A stretch of DNA of 60,422 bases from Candidatus Zipacnadia bacterium (GCA_029820565.1 JALGUR010000005.1:1-60422), one strand, 5' to 3'; numbered from the stretch's first letter, positions 43,722-52,880 are shown. A program made the numbers and translations. The notes: generated from the letters alone by a model not told the origin.

Positions 43722-43862
43722 ACATACCTTCTCCTTCTGGTATCAGTACCTACTCCACACTGCTAACTATTAAGTGTAAGGTAGACTGGGGAACATCTGT
43801 CCCGCTTTGAGGTCAAAAACTTGCTAACCTAAGCGGTGCTATTCAGCCGGCAGTCGCACCTT

Positions 43863-44543
43863 TTACGAATCCCGCGCCGGCGTGAAATCTTCCTTAACTG
43901 CATGCATAATAAACTTCACGTGACCATCATAGTACATCCCATTCACCCCATTGTGCCGATGCATCCGGTCCAGCGCTATTTGGTCGACATATTGACCCGG
44001 TGCATTGTTGACCCAGTTAGCCATTACCTGCCCATCGGCCCATGGAGCATAGAACATTGGATAGTTGGCGCCGTTCTGTCCACCTCCGTCCTTAAAAAAC
44101 CAGCCATCCATCAGCACAATGGTGCGAGTCGTATCATCAATATCGGTCTCGGCTATACCCTCCAGATAATATGAACAATAGAAATAGGAGGTTTCGGGCA
44201 GAGGCGCGTGGGGGGTAGGGCGCGACCCCTCCTCGATATTCACCTCATTGCTCGGGCAGGCAAATATCTGATCATCGTTTATATGCGCAAAGATGGCATT
44301 GACCCAGCGCCAATACTGGCCCCGTCTTTGATCCCACTGAACCATATAAGGCAGTTTGTCATTGTGGTCAGTGCGATAGGTGGTAAAGGCTATCCCCAGT
44401 TGCCGCAAATTTGACTGGCAGGCAGTAGCACGGGCCTTTTCTCTGGCCTGGGCAAACACCGGGAATAGAACCGCCGCCAGAATGGCGATAATGGCAATGA
44501 CTACCAACAACTCGATTAGTGTAAAGCCACGGTAACTTGTCAT
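43863..44543 (-). CDS. Type II pseudopilin-like protein with DUF1559-like C-terminus
   Basis: 226 residues from the ATG at 44543, chosen because GAGGAGG lies 9-15 bases before it and the prepilin leader begins at once (MTSYRG then [18 protein letters not shown]). Prepilin peptidase would cut after the Gly. [13 protein letters not shown] and the later DGHVKF motif are shared with the large DUF1559/H-x9-DG families of Armatimonadota, Planctomycetota and relatives. The protein is likely to be surface-exposed. No other pilus gene is in the window, so it probably uses an assembly system encoded elsewhere. Confidence 0.9.
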   Translation of the reverse strand: MTSYRGFTLIELLVVIAIIAILAAVLFPVFAQAREKARATACQSNLRQLGIAFTTYRTDHNDKLPYMVQWDQRRGQYWRWVNAIFAHINDDQIFACPSNEVNIEEGSRPTPHAPLPETSYFYCSYYLEGIAETDIDDTTRTIVLMDGWFFKDGGGQNGANYPMFYAPWADGQVMANWVNNAPGQYVDQIALDRMHRHNGVNGMYYDGHVKFIMHAVKEDFTPARDS

Positions 44544-44881
44544 AATCGTAGGCACCTCCTCAGGACCCACGGCTATATTGGCTTGACCCTATCCTCGTAC
44601 CACCCGGGTTATCCCCAATGCTGGGTTAAGTATAAGTCTCTTCGCCTTCTCTGTCAAGGCTATAGAGACAGACCAGTGACTGACAAATGTTTCAGTGACC
44701 TTCGCTTTGCTTGTTACACGCGTTGCTAACCGCCCTCCTGGATAATAAACTACCACTAAAGAGGTCAGATACGATGAAGCGGCGAAACACAAATAGTAGG
44801 GCGTGATGGATTGCCAATAACTACTGCACGGTGGCAGATCCTAAACAATACCCGCTGAACGCCTTATTGATGGAGGCAGTA
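44544..44881. promoter_or_regulatory. Divergent gap between the pseudopilin and Usp genes
   Basis: 338 bases without a gene. It holds the pseudopilin promoter (44629-44657) and, upstream of it, an imperfect palindrome with half-sites GTGACTGA and TCAGTGAC (44676-44699, 7 of 8 matches, 8-base spacer); CAGTGAC is also repeated directly at 44674 and 44693. The right part has no convincing promoter for the Usp gene. Confidence 0.5.
44629..44657 (-). promoter_or_regulatory. Sigma70-type promoter for the pseudopilin gene
   Basis: Minus strand: -35 TTGACA (44657-44652, perfect consensus), 17-base spacer, -10 TATACT (44634-44629). The predicted leader is about 75-80 bases. Confidence 0.65.
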
Positions 44882-45703
44882 ATGAACTCATACACCATAG
44901 TGGTCGCTGTCGCTAATCCTAATACGGTTGATCGGTTGATGCACACGGCTTGTCTGATAGCCACGCAGTTTGCGGGACGGATAATGGTAACCACCGTAGT
45001 CTCCCCTACTCAGCCAGTATCTCCCTCAGGCGATGCTCCGGCCAATCGTATCAGCCAGGCGGACCAACTTCTGCAGCAGGCCCTGGACTACGCCAAGATG
45101 CAGGAGGTGGCCTGTGAGAGCACTATATCACTGGCTCGGCAGATTCACGAGGGCATTGTGGAGGTCGCTTCCGCTCAGCAGGCCCATCTCGTTGTAGTGG
45201 GATTCTCACAGCACGACCAACTAACCTGGCAACCGGACAACTTCGATCGGATTATTGATGCTATCGCCGCCCATTCTCCTTGCCATCTGTTAGTCGCCAA
45301 CTTTCGCAATGGCGAGAAGTTTGAGCGGGTATTAGTGCCTATAGCCAGTCAGTTCAACCTTGATTTGACCAAAGATATCGTCATTGCTTTGCACTACCAG
45401 GGTTCGGCTACTGTTGACTTCGTACATTTTGCGGCCAGCGAAGAGCAAGTGGAACACATAACCGAGGAATTGGCGCAATGGCTGGATACCGCCGGGGTAG
45501 CTGACTGTGGCACGGTGAGAGTGCAGGTCAATCCCAAACCCGCCCAGGCCATAGTACAAGCCAGCCAAGACTATGATGCGGTGATTGTCGGTACACCCCC
45601 GCTGCACACCCTGCGCCGGCGACTATTCGGTTCGATTGCTGAGCAGGTCGCCAATGATGCGGCTTGTACGACCTACTTGGTGCGCCGGGGCAACGCGCTG
45701 TAG
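44882..45703 (+). CDS. Universal stress protein with two UspA domains
   Basis: 273 residues from the ATG at 44882 (GGAGG 5 bases upstream). The first UspA fold starts at SYTIVVAVANPNTVDRLMHT and the second at FERVLVPIASQFNLDLTK. The second has VIVGTPPLHTLRRRLFGSIA, near the ATP-binding pattern of UspA but without its middle Gly; the first domain lacks it altogether. Nucleotide binding is therefore doubtful. It may act in stress response or partner a transporter. It is followed by a separate small operon 110 bases on. Confidence 0.85.
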   Translation: MNSYTIVVAVANPNTVDRLMHTACLIATQFAGRIMVTTVVSPTQPVSPSGDAPANRISQADQLLQQALDYAKMQEVACESTISLARQIHEGIVEVASAQQAHLVVVGFSQHDQLTWQPDNFDRIIDAIAAHSPCHLLVANFRNGEKFERVLVPIASQFNLDLTKDIVIALHYQGSATVDFVHFAASEEQVEHITEELAQWLDTAGVADCGTVRVQVNPKPAQAIVQASQDYDAVIVGTPPLHTLRRRLFGSIAEQVANDAACTTYLVRRGNAL

Positions 45704-45812
45704 GTATTTTCTTAGGCCTACTCACAGAGACAAAAAAAATCTAAAAGTTTTTTCGCAGGAGGAAGGAGATTCACTCAATTACGGCGAATTAGTGCAAATA
45801 GGAGGTGATTTT

Positions 45813-46385
45813 ATGACCGATGACACTAATCAAGAAGAGACGGAAGCCGAAGAGATTGAGGAGGAAATATCTCTGGAGCCGGAGGAGTCTGCCCCTCGTC
45901 GGGCAGCGGGCTCGTTGTGGGTAGTATTGACAGTGATTTTTGTGGTGCTGTGTGCGATACTCGTCTGGCTGTACACTGAGCAGCAAGGCCAAATTCAGGG
46001 CCTGCAAGCCCAGGTTGACCAGACCACCAGTGAGTGCGCCAGGGTGGAGCAGGCGTCCCGGAACGTCGCTGGCGACATTATTGAACTCGGCCATCAGGCC
46101 GTCCTGGCCGCCGAATTGCAGCAGTCGCTGGGAAACCACAAGCGCGCCGAGGCTGAAATAACTCTGAGTCGGAAGTTTTTGGACCTGGCGGCACGACTAA
46201 GTGCCGGCGCGGCTACCAGCCAAAAGCAAGCAGTGGTAGACAAGATCGAGGCGGTTGAGGAGAAATTGTATCCCTCAACTGAAGAGCCAGAGACTGAAGG
46301 CGAGGTAGAACAGGAGGAAGCCGAGGCAACCACCGAAGAGGCGGAACCAGAACCGGCTGAGGCGGAGATTCCTGCGCCAGAGTAA
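45813..46385 (+). CDS. Small coiled-coil inner-membrane protein with acidic ends
   Basis: 190 residues from the ATG at 45813, with GGAGG 7-11 bases upstream. Residues 1-30 are highly acidic (EETEAEEIEEEISLEPEE), one membrane segment follows at about 33-53 (LWVVLTVIFVVLCAILVWLY), then a helical, probably coiled-coil region (QQGQIQGLQAQVDQTTSE) and a second acidic Glu/Ala/Pro tail. No family is recognised. It lies 60 bases before the YjbH-like gene and probably shares its transcript, so it may anchor or organise that envelope protein. Confidence 0.8.
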   Translation: MTDDTNQEETEAEEIEEEISLEPEESAPRRAAGSLWVVLTVIFVVLCAILVWLYTEQQGQIQGLQAQVDQTTSECARVEQASRNVAGDIIELGHQAVLAAELQQSLGNHKRAEAEITLSRKFLDLAARLSAGAATSQKQAVVDKIEAVEEKLYPSTEEPETEGEVEQEEAEATTEEAEPEPAEAEIPAPE

Positions 46386-46448
46386 AAACCCTAACGGAAA
46401 CCGAACAATACCCAGCCTCGTATCATCAATTATAGGAGGTGTATAGTG

Positions 46449-47825
46449 ATGGCAAAGGCCTGTACGTTCGTAGGGCTGACCGCAGTGTTGTTGATAGTAG
46501 CCATTGGCACCGCCGGAGCCGAGCCGGCGTTGCCCGGCTACAGCGGGCTGCTGATGGCTCCCACTGCTGATGCCCTGAATCGGAACCAGTATAGCGTCAG
46601 CCTGAACAGTTCCGAGGTTAGTGATTTTGAGGACCGAGGCTACATTCTTAACTTCGGCCTGGCGGATGATATTGAGGGTGGCTTGCTGTGGTTTCATCCC
46701 GAACATGGTCCCAGCAGGACGCTGATCAATATTAAGCACCGCTTTGAGCGGGGTAGTGCGCGTCGGGCCAGTCTGGCGGTTGGCGTTGCCGACCTGACCG
46801 ATGAGGTAGACACCTCGGTCTATGTGGCGGCGACCAAGCAGTTGGGCCGTCAGGTAGGCATCATCAGTGGCCGGCCCGTGCATATGCTCAGGGTGCACGC
46901 GGGCGTTGGCAGTGGGATGTTTGACGATTTTTTCTTCGGAGCCGAAGCCCGCCTGGGACGCCGTATGACTCTGATGGCCGAGCACGTCAATGACCAGGTT
47001 AATGTGGGAGCGCGGCTGCGACTATGGCAAAACTTCACCGTAGATGCCGGCGTGTTGGATATGGATGATGTGGCGGTTAGCCTGAGTTACAATTACCCGC
47101 TGCAAGGAACCGAACAACTAACACCAATGATTAGTGAACCAAGCCGCACCACCTCGACCACCAGTGTCCCAGCCCAGGCTGAGCACACATCTGTCAACCC
47201 GGCCGCCGTGGCCGAGACCAGCGAGAGTCAACCAACCACCGCTACTACTGTAGCCAGCCTCCCGACCAAGGAATTGAAAGAACTCACCAAGACCGCTGCT
47301 CCGTCCACCGCTGAGGTAGAAGCATCCACTGCGGAACCCGAAGAGGAAGCTGCTGCCGCACCAGTAACCAACACTACCGAGCAGACGCCCCCCAAGCCAC
47401 CAGCGGCGGCGACCCCTCAACAGCCCCAGCCTGCGGCAAGCGTGGACCCCAGCAAATCGGTGGTGGAGATACCTTTGCGCGGCCTATGTCCCGACGTCGG
47501 CTCCGGGCATGTTTTCCTGCCGGTGCGTTCCGTCGCTGAATGGCTCGGATTTAAGGTAGCGGGACAGTTCACCCCGCGTGGCCTGCAAGTGACAGTATTT
47601 GCCGGTGTGGACGCGGCGCAGTTTTATGTCGGCGACAACCAAGTGACCATAAATGGCAAGTCCACGCAACTGCCCGTGGCCACTTACCTGCACAAAAGCA
47701 AGGTCACAATGGTACCAGCAGAATTCTTCGCCCTGCTGGGCGTACCTGTCCAGGCAGACGCGCAGGCCGGGCACGCTCTATTAGAGCGCCACGACGTCGT
47801 CGGCGGCATCTTTCTGAGTAAGTAG
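46449..47825 (+). CDS. YjbH-like beta-barrel protein with C-terminal copper-amine-oxidase-N-like domain
   Basis: 458 residues; AGGAGG precedes the ATG at 46449. A signal peptide (CTFVGLTAVLLIVAIGTAG) leads into a strand-rich region beginning PALPGYSGLLMAPTADALN, then LNFGLADDIEGGLLW, and the region up to about residue 220 resembles YjbH-type outer-membrane proteins of exopolysaccharide systems. A Thr/Ala/Pro-rich linker (about 225-335) follows. The C-terminus has the copper amine oxidase N-terminal-like pattern: PLRGLCPDVGSGHVFLPVRS then VAEWLGFKVA, with TINGKSTQLPVATYL. Such domains bind glycan or the cell wall. Confidence 0.75.
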   Translation: MAKACTFVGLTAVLLIVAIGTAGAEPALPGYSGLLMAPTADALNRNQYSVSLNSSEVSDFEDRGYILNFGLADDIEGGLLWFHPEHGPSRTLINIKHRFERGSARRASLAVGVADLTDEVDTSVYVAATKQLGRQVGIISGRPVHMLRVHAGVGSGMFDDFFFGAEARLGRRMTLMAEHVNDQVNVGARLRLWQNFTVDAGVLDMDDVAVSLSYNYPLQGTEQLTPMISEPSRTTSTTSVPAQAEHTSVNPAAVAETSESQPTTATTVASLPTKELKELTKTAAPSTAEVEASTAEPEEEAAAAPVTNTTEQTPPKPPAAATPQQPQPAASVDPSKSVVEIPLRGLCPDVGSGHVFLPVRSVAEWLGFKVAGQFTPRGLQVTVFAGVDAAQFYVGDNQVTINGKSTQLPVATYLHKSKVTMVPAEFFALLGVPVQADAQAGHALLERHDVVGGIFLSK

Positions 47826-48098
47826 AATTCGGGCCGCTTGTTGCAACTTTAGTACAAAGGCTACCCTGACTTTAGGTCAAAAGAGGTGAGGGTAAGACGG
47901 TGTGCCTGGCTCGAAAGCATGCTTACAAGGTGTTTATGTTCCCCATTTTCCCCCTTAAGCGACCAAACCGGCTATGATTAGCTGGCAGCCTGGTGCGCCG
48001 GGTTTCGACTAACAGTCGCCAACGACGGATACCGGAGTAATCCCTAAGGCGGCTGCGGCTCCCAGTGCCGTACAGCCAACAAGGAGATGTAATGAGCG
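47826..48098. promoter_or_regulatory. Long leader of the GHL10-like gene with two hairpins
   Basis: 273 bases with no gene. Two short hairpins lie near the 3' end: CGACT-AAC-AGTCG (48006-48018) and GGCTG...CAGCC (48051-48077, with inner GGC/GCC), the latter just before the AAGGAG of the next gene. They could form a structured leader. I recognise no known riboswitch class. Confidence 0.35.
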
Positions 48099-49706
48099 AT
48101 GAAAGCGGTAGAGCCAGCAAGCCTTTCAATCTTGGCCGTGCTCTTACTGATGACCGTACTGCTATTAGGAGGTGCGCCACTTATGAGCGCAGCGGAGTTG
48201 CCCAAAAGTGAGCGTCGTATCATCATCAATTGGGACGGCGGGTCGCTGTGGTGGGACCTTTTCAAGCACCGGGCAAGCTCTGAGGCCAGCCCGCAATTCC
48301 TCAAGAGTATGCTGGAACAGTGTATTGATGAACATGCGGCCGCACAAGTGGACACATTTGTGGAGTGCATTTTCTTCTGTTTCCGCAGTCAGGTGCCGTC
48401 TTCGGTGACCGACCTTACCCACTTCGTAGATCAAGCAGGACTTGACTTTATCAGAATTGAATTGGAGCGCTGCCACCACCACAACATGGAGTTCATCGCC
48501 GACCTGCGCATGAACGACCGGCACGGCGGCGGGAGTATGGAAAACAAAGGACAATTCATTAAGGACCACCCGGAGTGGCGTCTTGAGGGCGCGCCCGGCG
48601 GGCTGGATTACACTTATGAGGGCGTACGGCGCGGGATATTGACATTCGTCAGGGAGGTGCTGGACGCCTACGACGTAGATGGGATTGAATTTGATTATAT
48701 GCGCTGGTGCCATGTGTTTGAGCCCGGTGAAGGCTCACAGAATGCGCATCTTCTGACCGATCTTATGCGGAAGACCCGCCAGTTGTTAGACGCGACGGCT
48801 CAGCGGCGCGGCCGCGGCCGGCTCCTTCTGGGAGTCCGGGTGCCCCAGACGTTGGAGGAATGTGATTATCTGGGCTACGATGTGGCGAGTTGGATTAAGG
48901 AAGGTCTGGTGGATTACGTGGTGCCCTCCGATTTCTTCTACACCGACTTCAATACAAAGGTTGAGGAGTTTGTCAAGTTGGCTGAGGGCACTGATTGCAA
49001 AATCTACCCCGCTATCCATCCTCTGATCTGTTGCGGTCATGGCGAGGTACTTATGAATTTGGCCAACTATCGGGCCGCAGCGCACAATTTCTACGCCTAC
49101 GGTGCCGATGGCATCTCTCCCTTCAACTATATGTACAACTGGGATAAACGGCGAAGCACAGGGTATCCGGGCCCTGCCTATATGTGGCCCGCCGCGCTGG
49201 GATATTTGCGGGAGCTGCGCGATCCGCAGACGGTAAGCCAGGGTGACCGCCACTATCTGTTCTATCCGTTGTGGCCGAACTATACCGAGACGCAGTACGG
49301 GGTAAAGGATGATCGCATCGTTCTGGACCGCACGGAATCGGACCCGCAGGGCAGCCAGCGCTTCCGGATGGCTGAGGATTTCGGCGACCCTAAACTGCGG
49401 GGCGTATTGCAGTTCAAGGCAGTGGGAATGGCCGAAGACGAGACCCTGGAAATCTATCTTAACGGTACTGCCGTCCCAGACAACTACATTACTTGCCTCT
49501 TTGACGCTGACGGGCAGAATGAATGGCAGGGCCGAGAATTGCCTGCCTTCTATCTGTACATTATAGACCTGGACTGGGGAATGTTAGCCCCACCTATCAT
49601 CAATGGTGATAACGACCTGACGGTTCGCCTTATCCTCACAGAAGCCCAGAGTGAAGGCACGGTTACCATTGACGAACTGGAGGTCTATGTACAGGTGAAA
49701 AAGTAG
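48099..49706 (+). CDS. GHL10-like (DUF187-type) secreted glycoside hydrolase-family protein
   Basis: 535 residues. The signal peptide MKAVEPASLSILAVLLLMTV shows that the ATG at 48099 is the real start, although the AAGGAG is nearer to an out-of-frame ATG at 48092. A TIM-barrel domain runs to about residue 370, with EFIADLRMNDRHGG and VDGIEFDYMRWCH (acidic residues at strand ends, as in GHL10 and GH10-like proteins). A beta-sandwich C-terminus contains ETLEIYLNGTAVPDNY, possibly a carbohydrate-binding domain. Substrate unknown. It is followed by the NeuB-family gene 164 bases on. Confidence 0.78.
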   Translation: MKAVEPASLSILAVLLLMTVLLLGGAPLMSAAELPKSERRIIINWDGGSLWWDLFKHRASSEASPQFLKSMLEQCIDEHAAAQVDTFVECIFFCFRSQVPSSVTDLTHFVDQAGLDFIRIELERCHHHNMEFIADLRMNDRHGGGSMENKGQFIKDHPEWRLEGAPGGLDYTYEGVRRGILTFVREVLDAYDVDGIEFDYMRWCHVFEPGEGSQNAHLLTDLMRKTRQLLDATAQRRGRGRLLLGVRVPQTLEECDYLGYDVASWIKEGLVDYVVPSDFFYTDFNTKVEEFVKLAEGTDCKIYPAIHPLICCGHGEVLMNLANYRAAAHNFYAYGADGISPFNYMYNWDKRRSTGYPGPAYMWPAALGYLRELRDPQTVSQGDRHYLFYPLWPNYTETQYGVKDDRIVLDRTESDPQGSQRFRMAEDFGDPKLRGVLQFKAVGMAEDETLEIYLNGTAVPDNYITCLFDADGQNEWQGRELPAFYLYIIDLDWGMLAPPIINGDNDLTVRLILTEAQSEGTVTIDELEVYVQVKK

Positions 49707-49870
49707 CCGCCGCTGCTCGATTGACAAGACACTTAAGGGAATTGACCTGCTAATCACCCCAGAGAACTTCGGAGGACCACTGCCATATAGACGTAGTGTG
49801 TTTCGTATTGCCGCTATTAAGTCCAATAGCCAAACAGATAATCCCCATAACAGAAAGGACAGTGAGCTGA

Positions 49871-50983
49871 ATGTCGCACTATGTCGAAGTGAAGGGCCGT
49901 AAGATTGGCTATGGCCAGCCCATTTTCTTAACGGCTGAGGTGGGCTGTTCCCACCGGGGCGACGTGGAAAAGGCCAAGACTATGATGCGTGCGGCTGCCG
50001 AAGCAGGCTGTGATGGAGTGGATATGTTCGTGTGGGATCCACCGGCAAATCGCTGGGACGGCAACATACAGGACCTATACGACGAATCGCTGGACCCCGA
50101 AGAGTGGCAGCAGTTGTATGACCTGGCCGATGAACTGGAGATTGTCCTGTACCAAACCCCGTGCGACGCGCCGAGTGTGGACCTGGCGCTCTCCCTGCCC
50201 AATCCTATGCTGAACATCAACTCCGACGACATCACTAACCCGATTATGCTGGAGAAAATCGGTGCGTCGGGTCTGCCGGTAACTTTTCACGACATAAATG
50301 CCAGCCTGGGCGAGGTTGAGGCAGCGGTTACTCGACTGCAAGAGGCCGGCGCCCAGGGGCCGATTATTCTCCATTCTACCCTGGAAAGTGGCGACACCGA
50401 ATTGGCCTACGCCTCGGCCAATCTCCGAGTCATAGATACCTATAAGGCGGCCTTTACCGGCCGCGGCGCTCTGGTCGGCTGCGTGGAGCACACTACCAGT
50501 ATGCACCTGATCTACGCCGTGGCCGCGCTGGAACCAGTACTTATCAGCAAACATCTACTAATAGCATATGACCCCGACACACCCGATAACATAATTTCTG
50601 TAGACATCAATAATCTAAAGACAATGGTCCGCAATGTCCGACTGGTCGAGCAGGCCTTGGGCGAGGGGGTTAACTCCATTGTCGCCGACGCCAAGGGCAA
50701 CATCCCCCAGGGCAGTTTCGAACGGCGCAAGGTGCTGGTGGCCAACACTGACATCGCCACCGGGACCGTAATCGGCGCTGAACACATAGCGGCCAAGCGG
50801 CCCTGTGTCCCAGGAGGCCTGCATCCCTGGATGATGCAATACCTGTTGGGTGCCAGGGCTGACCAGGATCTGCCCAAAGATACAGTGCTAAACTTCAATA
50901 TGTTCCGGGACTTCCCCCAGACGGATTGGCGCGTCCAGGAGATTAAGAAGAGGGGCTACCGAGCCACGGAGACGTTCGTCTGA
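49871..50983 (+). CDS. NeuB-family sialic-acid synthase-like protein with SAF domain
   Basis: 370 residues. The NeuB TIM barrel begins PIFLTAEVGCSHRGDVEKAK, which keeps the family E-x-G and nearby His; YQTPCDAPSVDLALSLPNP, LPVTFHDINASLGEVEAAV and the VGCVEHTTS segment follow. The C-terminal SAF (antifreeze-like) domain begins KVLVANTDIATGTVIGAEHI. True NeuB condenses N-acetylmannosamine with PEP to sialic acid; relatives make legionaminic or other nonulosonic acids. No NeuA or NeuC is near, so substrate assignment is open. The lysine that contacts PEP could not be placed by eye. Confidence 0.82.
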   Translation: MSHYVEVKGRKIGYGQPIFLTAEVGCSHRGDVEKAKTMMRAAAEAGCDGVDMFVWDPPANRWDGNIQDLYDESLDPEEWQQLYDLADELEIVLYQTPCDAPSVDLALSLPNPMLNINSDDITNPIMLEKIGASGLPVTFHDINASLGEVEAAVTRLQEAGAQGPIILHSTLESGDTELAYASANLRVIDTYKAAFTGRGALVGCVEHTTSMHLIYAVAALEPVLISKHLLIAYDPDTPDNIISVDINNLKTMVRNVRLVEQALGEGVNSIVADAKGNIPQGSFERRKVLVANTDIATGTVIGAEHIAAKRPCVPGGLHPWMMQYLLGARADQDLPKDTVLNFNMFRDFPQTDWRVQEIKKRGYRATETFV

Positions 50984-50984
50984 G

Positions 50985-51749
50985 TTAACCGATAGCGCCC
51001 AGGGATATGACCCAGTTGCGTGTGGGTAGAGTTATCATTTTTGAATAATGATATACCCGCACCGCAGCGTCGGTGTCGGAGGTTGGGGTGGGCCGCTGGG
51101 CGACAAAATCGGCGCCTTCAAAAGTGTTGTAAGCCACAAACGCTCGGCGGAAGCACTCCACCCGCAAGTCTCCTCGCCAGTCGAGGTCGGGCAGGAGCAG
51201 CGGGCCAGTGTCCACCTGAAAAATGCCCTCAATATCATTGACGTTCATAGTCTTGATCGGGAATTCCAGCAAAGCGCGGGGCTGACCGCTGTTGTCAATA
51301 ATCTCAACCCGCCCGACCAGTGGCTCATTATTCAGAGTCGCCTGGACAATCTCGGCGTTATCCGCCAGTACTCGCGCTCCGGGGACAGTTTCCCGGTGGA
51401 TGGGCACCTCCAGAAAGCTGTCCGTGATAAGGCCCGCTGCCATCCCACATGGCTTTTCCACCCCGTCAGGCTTGGCCACTTCATCTGGCTCAGCACTGGC
51501 GTAGGTCCTTATGATTGCATATTCAGTATCCGAAAAGATCGGGCAGAAGTCGTAGTTCGGCTCCAGGAACAGATTTTCAGGCGCATAAGTATCCTCTGAT
51601 TTGCACGACGCGCCCAGGACAAACTCAACCGGCTTGTCACTATCTTCGGGGAACAACTCACAGCGGGCGTCCAGTTGGATGCGGGCGTTGTTGCCGCGCT
51701 CCTCGGTGACGAAGGTCAGAAATGACCGTGAATAGTCACATACTTCCAT
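50985..51749 (-). CDS. Protein of unknown function, last gene of the MFS/STAS/URO-D cassette
   Basis: 254 residues that I do not recognise. There is no signal peptide or membrane segment. The composition is acidic with many beta-type stretches (ARCELFPEDSDKPVEFVLG; RGDLRVECFRRAFVAYNTF), seven or so cysteines spread through the sequence, and a closing ITLPTRNWVISLGAIG. It has its own GGGGA 7 bases before the ATG. It lies 26 bases after the URO-D-family gene, so a job on the same pathway is likely. It converges on the NeuB-family gene with one base between the stops. Confidence 0.75.
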   Translation of the reverse strand: MEVCDYSRSFLTFVTEERGNNARIQLDARCELFPEDSDKPVEFVLGASCKSEDTYAPENLFLEPNYDFCPIFSDTEYAIIRTYASAEPDEVAKPDGVEKPCGMAAGLITDSFLEVPIHRETVPGARVLADNAEIVQATLNNEPLVGRVEIIDNSGQPRALLEFPIKTMNVNDIEGIFQVDTGPLLLPDLDWRGDLRVECFRRAFVAYNTFEGADFVAQRPTPTSDTDAAVRVYHYSKMITLPTRNWVISLGAIG

Positions 51750-51775
51750 CTATTATTCCCCTTTCCATATTAACT

Positions 51776-52876
51776 TTAAGAATGCTGGCCAAGCCAGGCC
51801 AGTAATTCGTCCGCTTCAGTGGGCGTGGCGCAAAGTGCTCTGTACATCACTAATTCGGGCCGCAATTGGGGATGAATCCATTTGATGGCTTCGCTACCCC
51901 CCCAAATCTGCACGGCTTTACCGGCCTTCTGAACCGTGTGAAAGATGTCCACCCAGGTATGCTGGGGTTTCTCGGTGGCCAGCCGACCTCCGGGCACCCA
52001 TTGTATTCCGTGCAAGTTAGGAATCGCGAGCAGTTCGGGCAGATGAACCAGCGCGTCAGGCCCGTCCAGGTGATAGAACGGGTAATCAAGGAATTCACAC
52101 TCCGCCTCCAGAGCCGGTCGCAGCCAGCGCCGGAACATCTCGGGCGACATCAGGGCAGAGAAGTCGCACTGCACCATCTCTCCCCTACCTGGGCAGGCAA
52201 AGCTTCCCCAATTAGTAGTCCATCCGACCTGGTCCATCTGCGCCGCACGGTACATACCATTAAACACAGGCTCATATAGGCCAATGACTTCTCCCACCAG
52301 TCGGTCAACCACGCGCGGGTAGTCAATCATATCCAGACAGAACCGCTGATAGCCCCGCAGTGCGGCCAGCGCATCCAGATTGCTGTGCATATCGGGGGTA
52401 CTTACGAAGAACTTCCCGGCAGCGCGCTGACCGGCTACTTCGTGGAAAGCCAGTACGTCCTGCCAGTACTGATTGTCCGGGTCAATCCCCAGCGGCAACG
52501 CCTCCTGCCAGTCATCCACAGAGGGCAAAACCCAGGAGGTGTCGTGTTCCTCGGAGAACTCCATTTTCCCGCCCATAAACCCGGCAAACTGATCCGGACC
52601 CAGGCCGGGGCGAAGCCGGGGCATCGCCTCGCCGGCAAAATACATAGTCTCAGCCCACTCTTCGAATTTATCCAAGGCTCGTTGAAAATCCCCATCTCTG
52701 CCCTCCAGTTGGTCCACGCGAGGATGCTCTGGTGCCTCGTCGCGTCGCACCGTTATGGCTGTCGGGGGCCGATCGATCAACTCACCCTGCCAAAAGGCCT
52801 CCCAGCGACGGGCAGCCTGTTCAAAATCAGGTTTGTACAGCAGATTTATGCTACCACCCTCCTCTGAATTGCCCAT
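51776..52876 (-). CDS. URO-D-fold family protein (3)
   Basis: 366 residues from the ATG at 52876, four bases after the stop of the STAS gene; there is no ribosome-binding site, which implies re-initiation. The URO-D fold is recognisable: a helical N-terminal region (WEAFWQGELIDRPPTAITV), LGIDPDNQYWQDVLAF, GSFACPGRGEMVQCDFSALM and SPEMFRRWLRPALEAECEFL, then FYHLDGPDALVHLPELLAI, IQWVPGG and VQIWGGSEAI. Like the other two copies it keeps the His (HLDG) but not the His-x-Cys of methyltransferases. Substrate unknown. Confidence 0.82.
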   Translation of the reverse strand: MGNSEEGGSINLLYKPDFEQAARRWEAFWQGELIDRPPTAITVRRDEAPEHPRVDQLEGRDGDFQRALDKFEEWAETMYFAGEAMPRLRPGLGPDQFAGFMGGKMEFSEEHDTSWVLPSVDDWQEALPLGIDPDNQYWQDVLAFHEVAGQRAAGKFFVSTPDMHSNLDALAALRGYQRFCLDMIDYPRVVDRLVGEVIGLYEPVFNGMYRAAQMDQVGWTTNWGSFACPGRGEMVQCDFSALMSPEMFRRWLRPALEAECEFLDYPFYHLDGPDALVHLPELLAIPNLHGIQWVPGGRLATEKPQHTWVDIFHTVQKAGKAVQIWGGSEAIKWIHPQLRPELVMYRALCATPTEADELLAWLGQHS

Positions 52877-52880
52877 AATT

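Noticed and set aside
45585..45812. N-terminal extension of the coiled-coil membrane protein
   Set aside because: It overlaps the UspA gene; the AGGAGG before 45813 gives a much better start.
1..50983. Complete sialic-acid metabolism locus
   Set aside because: The sialidase-like and NeuB-like genes are 49 kb apart, the first is broken, and NanA/NanK/NanE/NeuA are absent.
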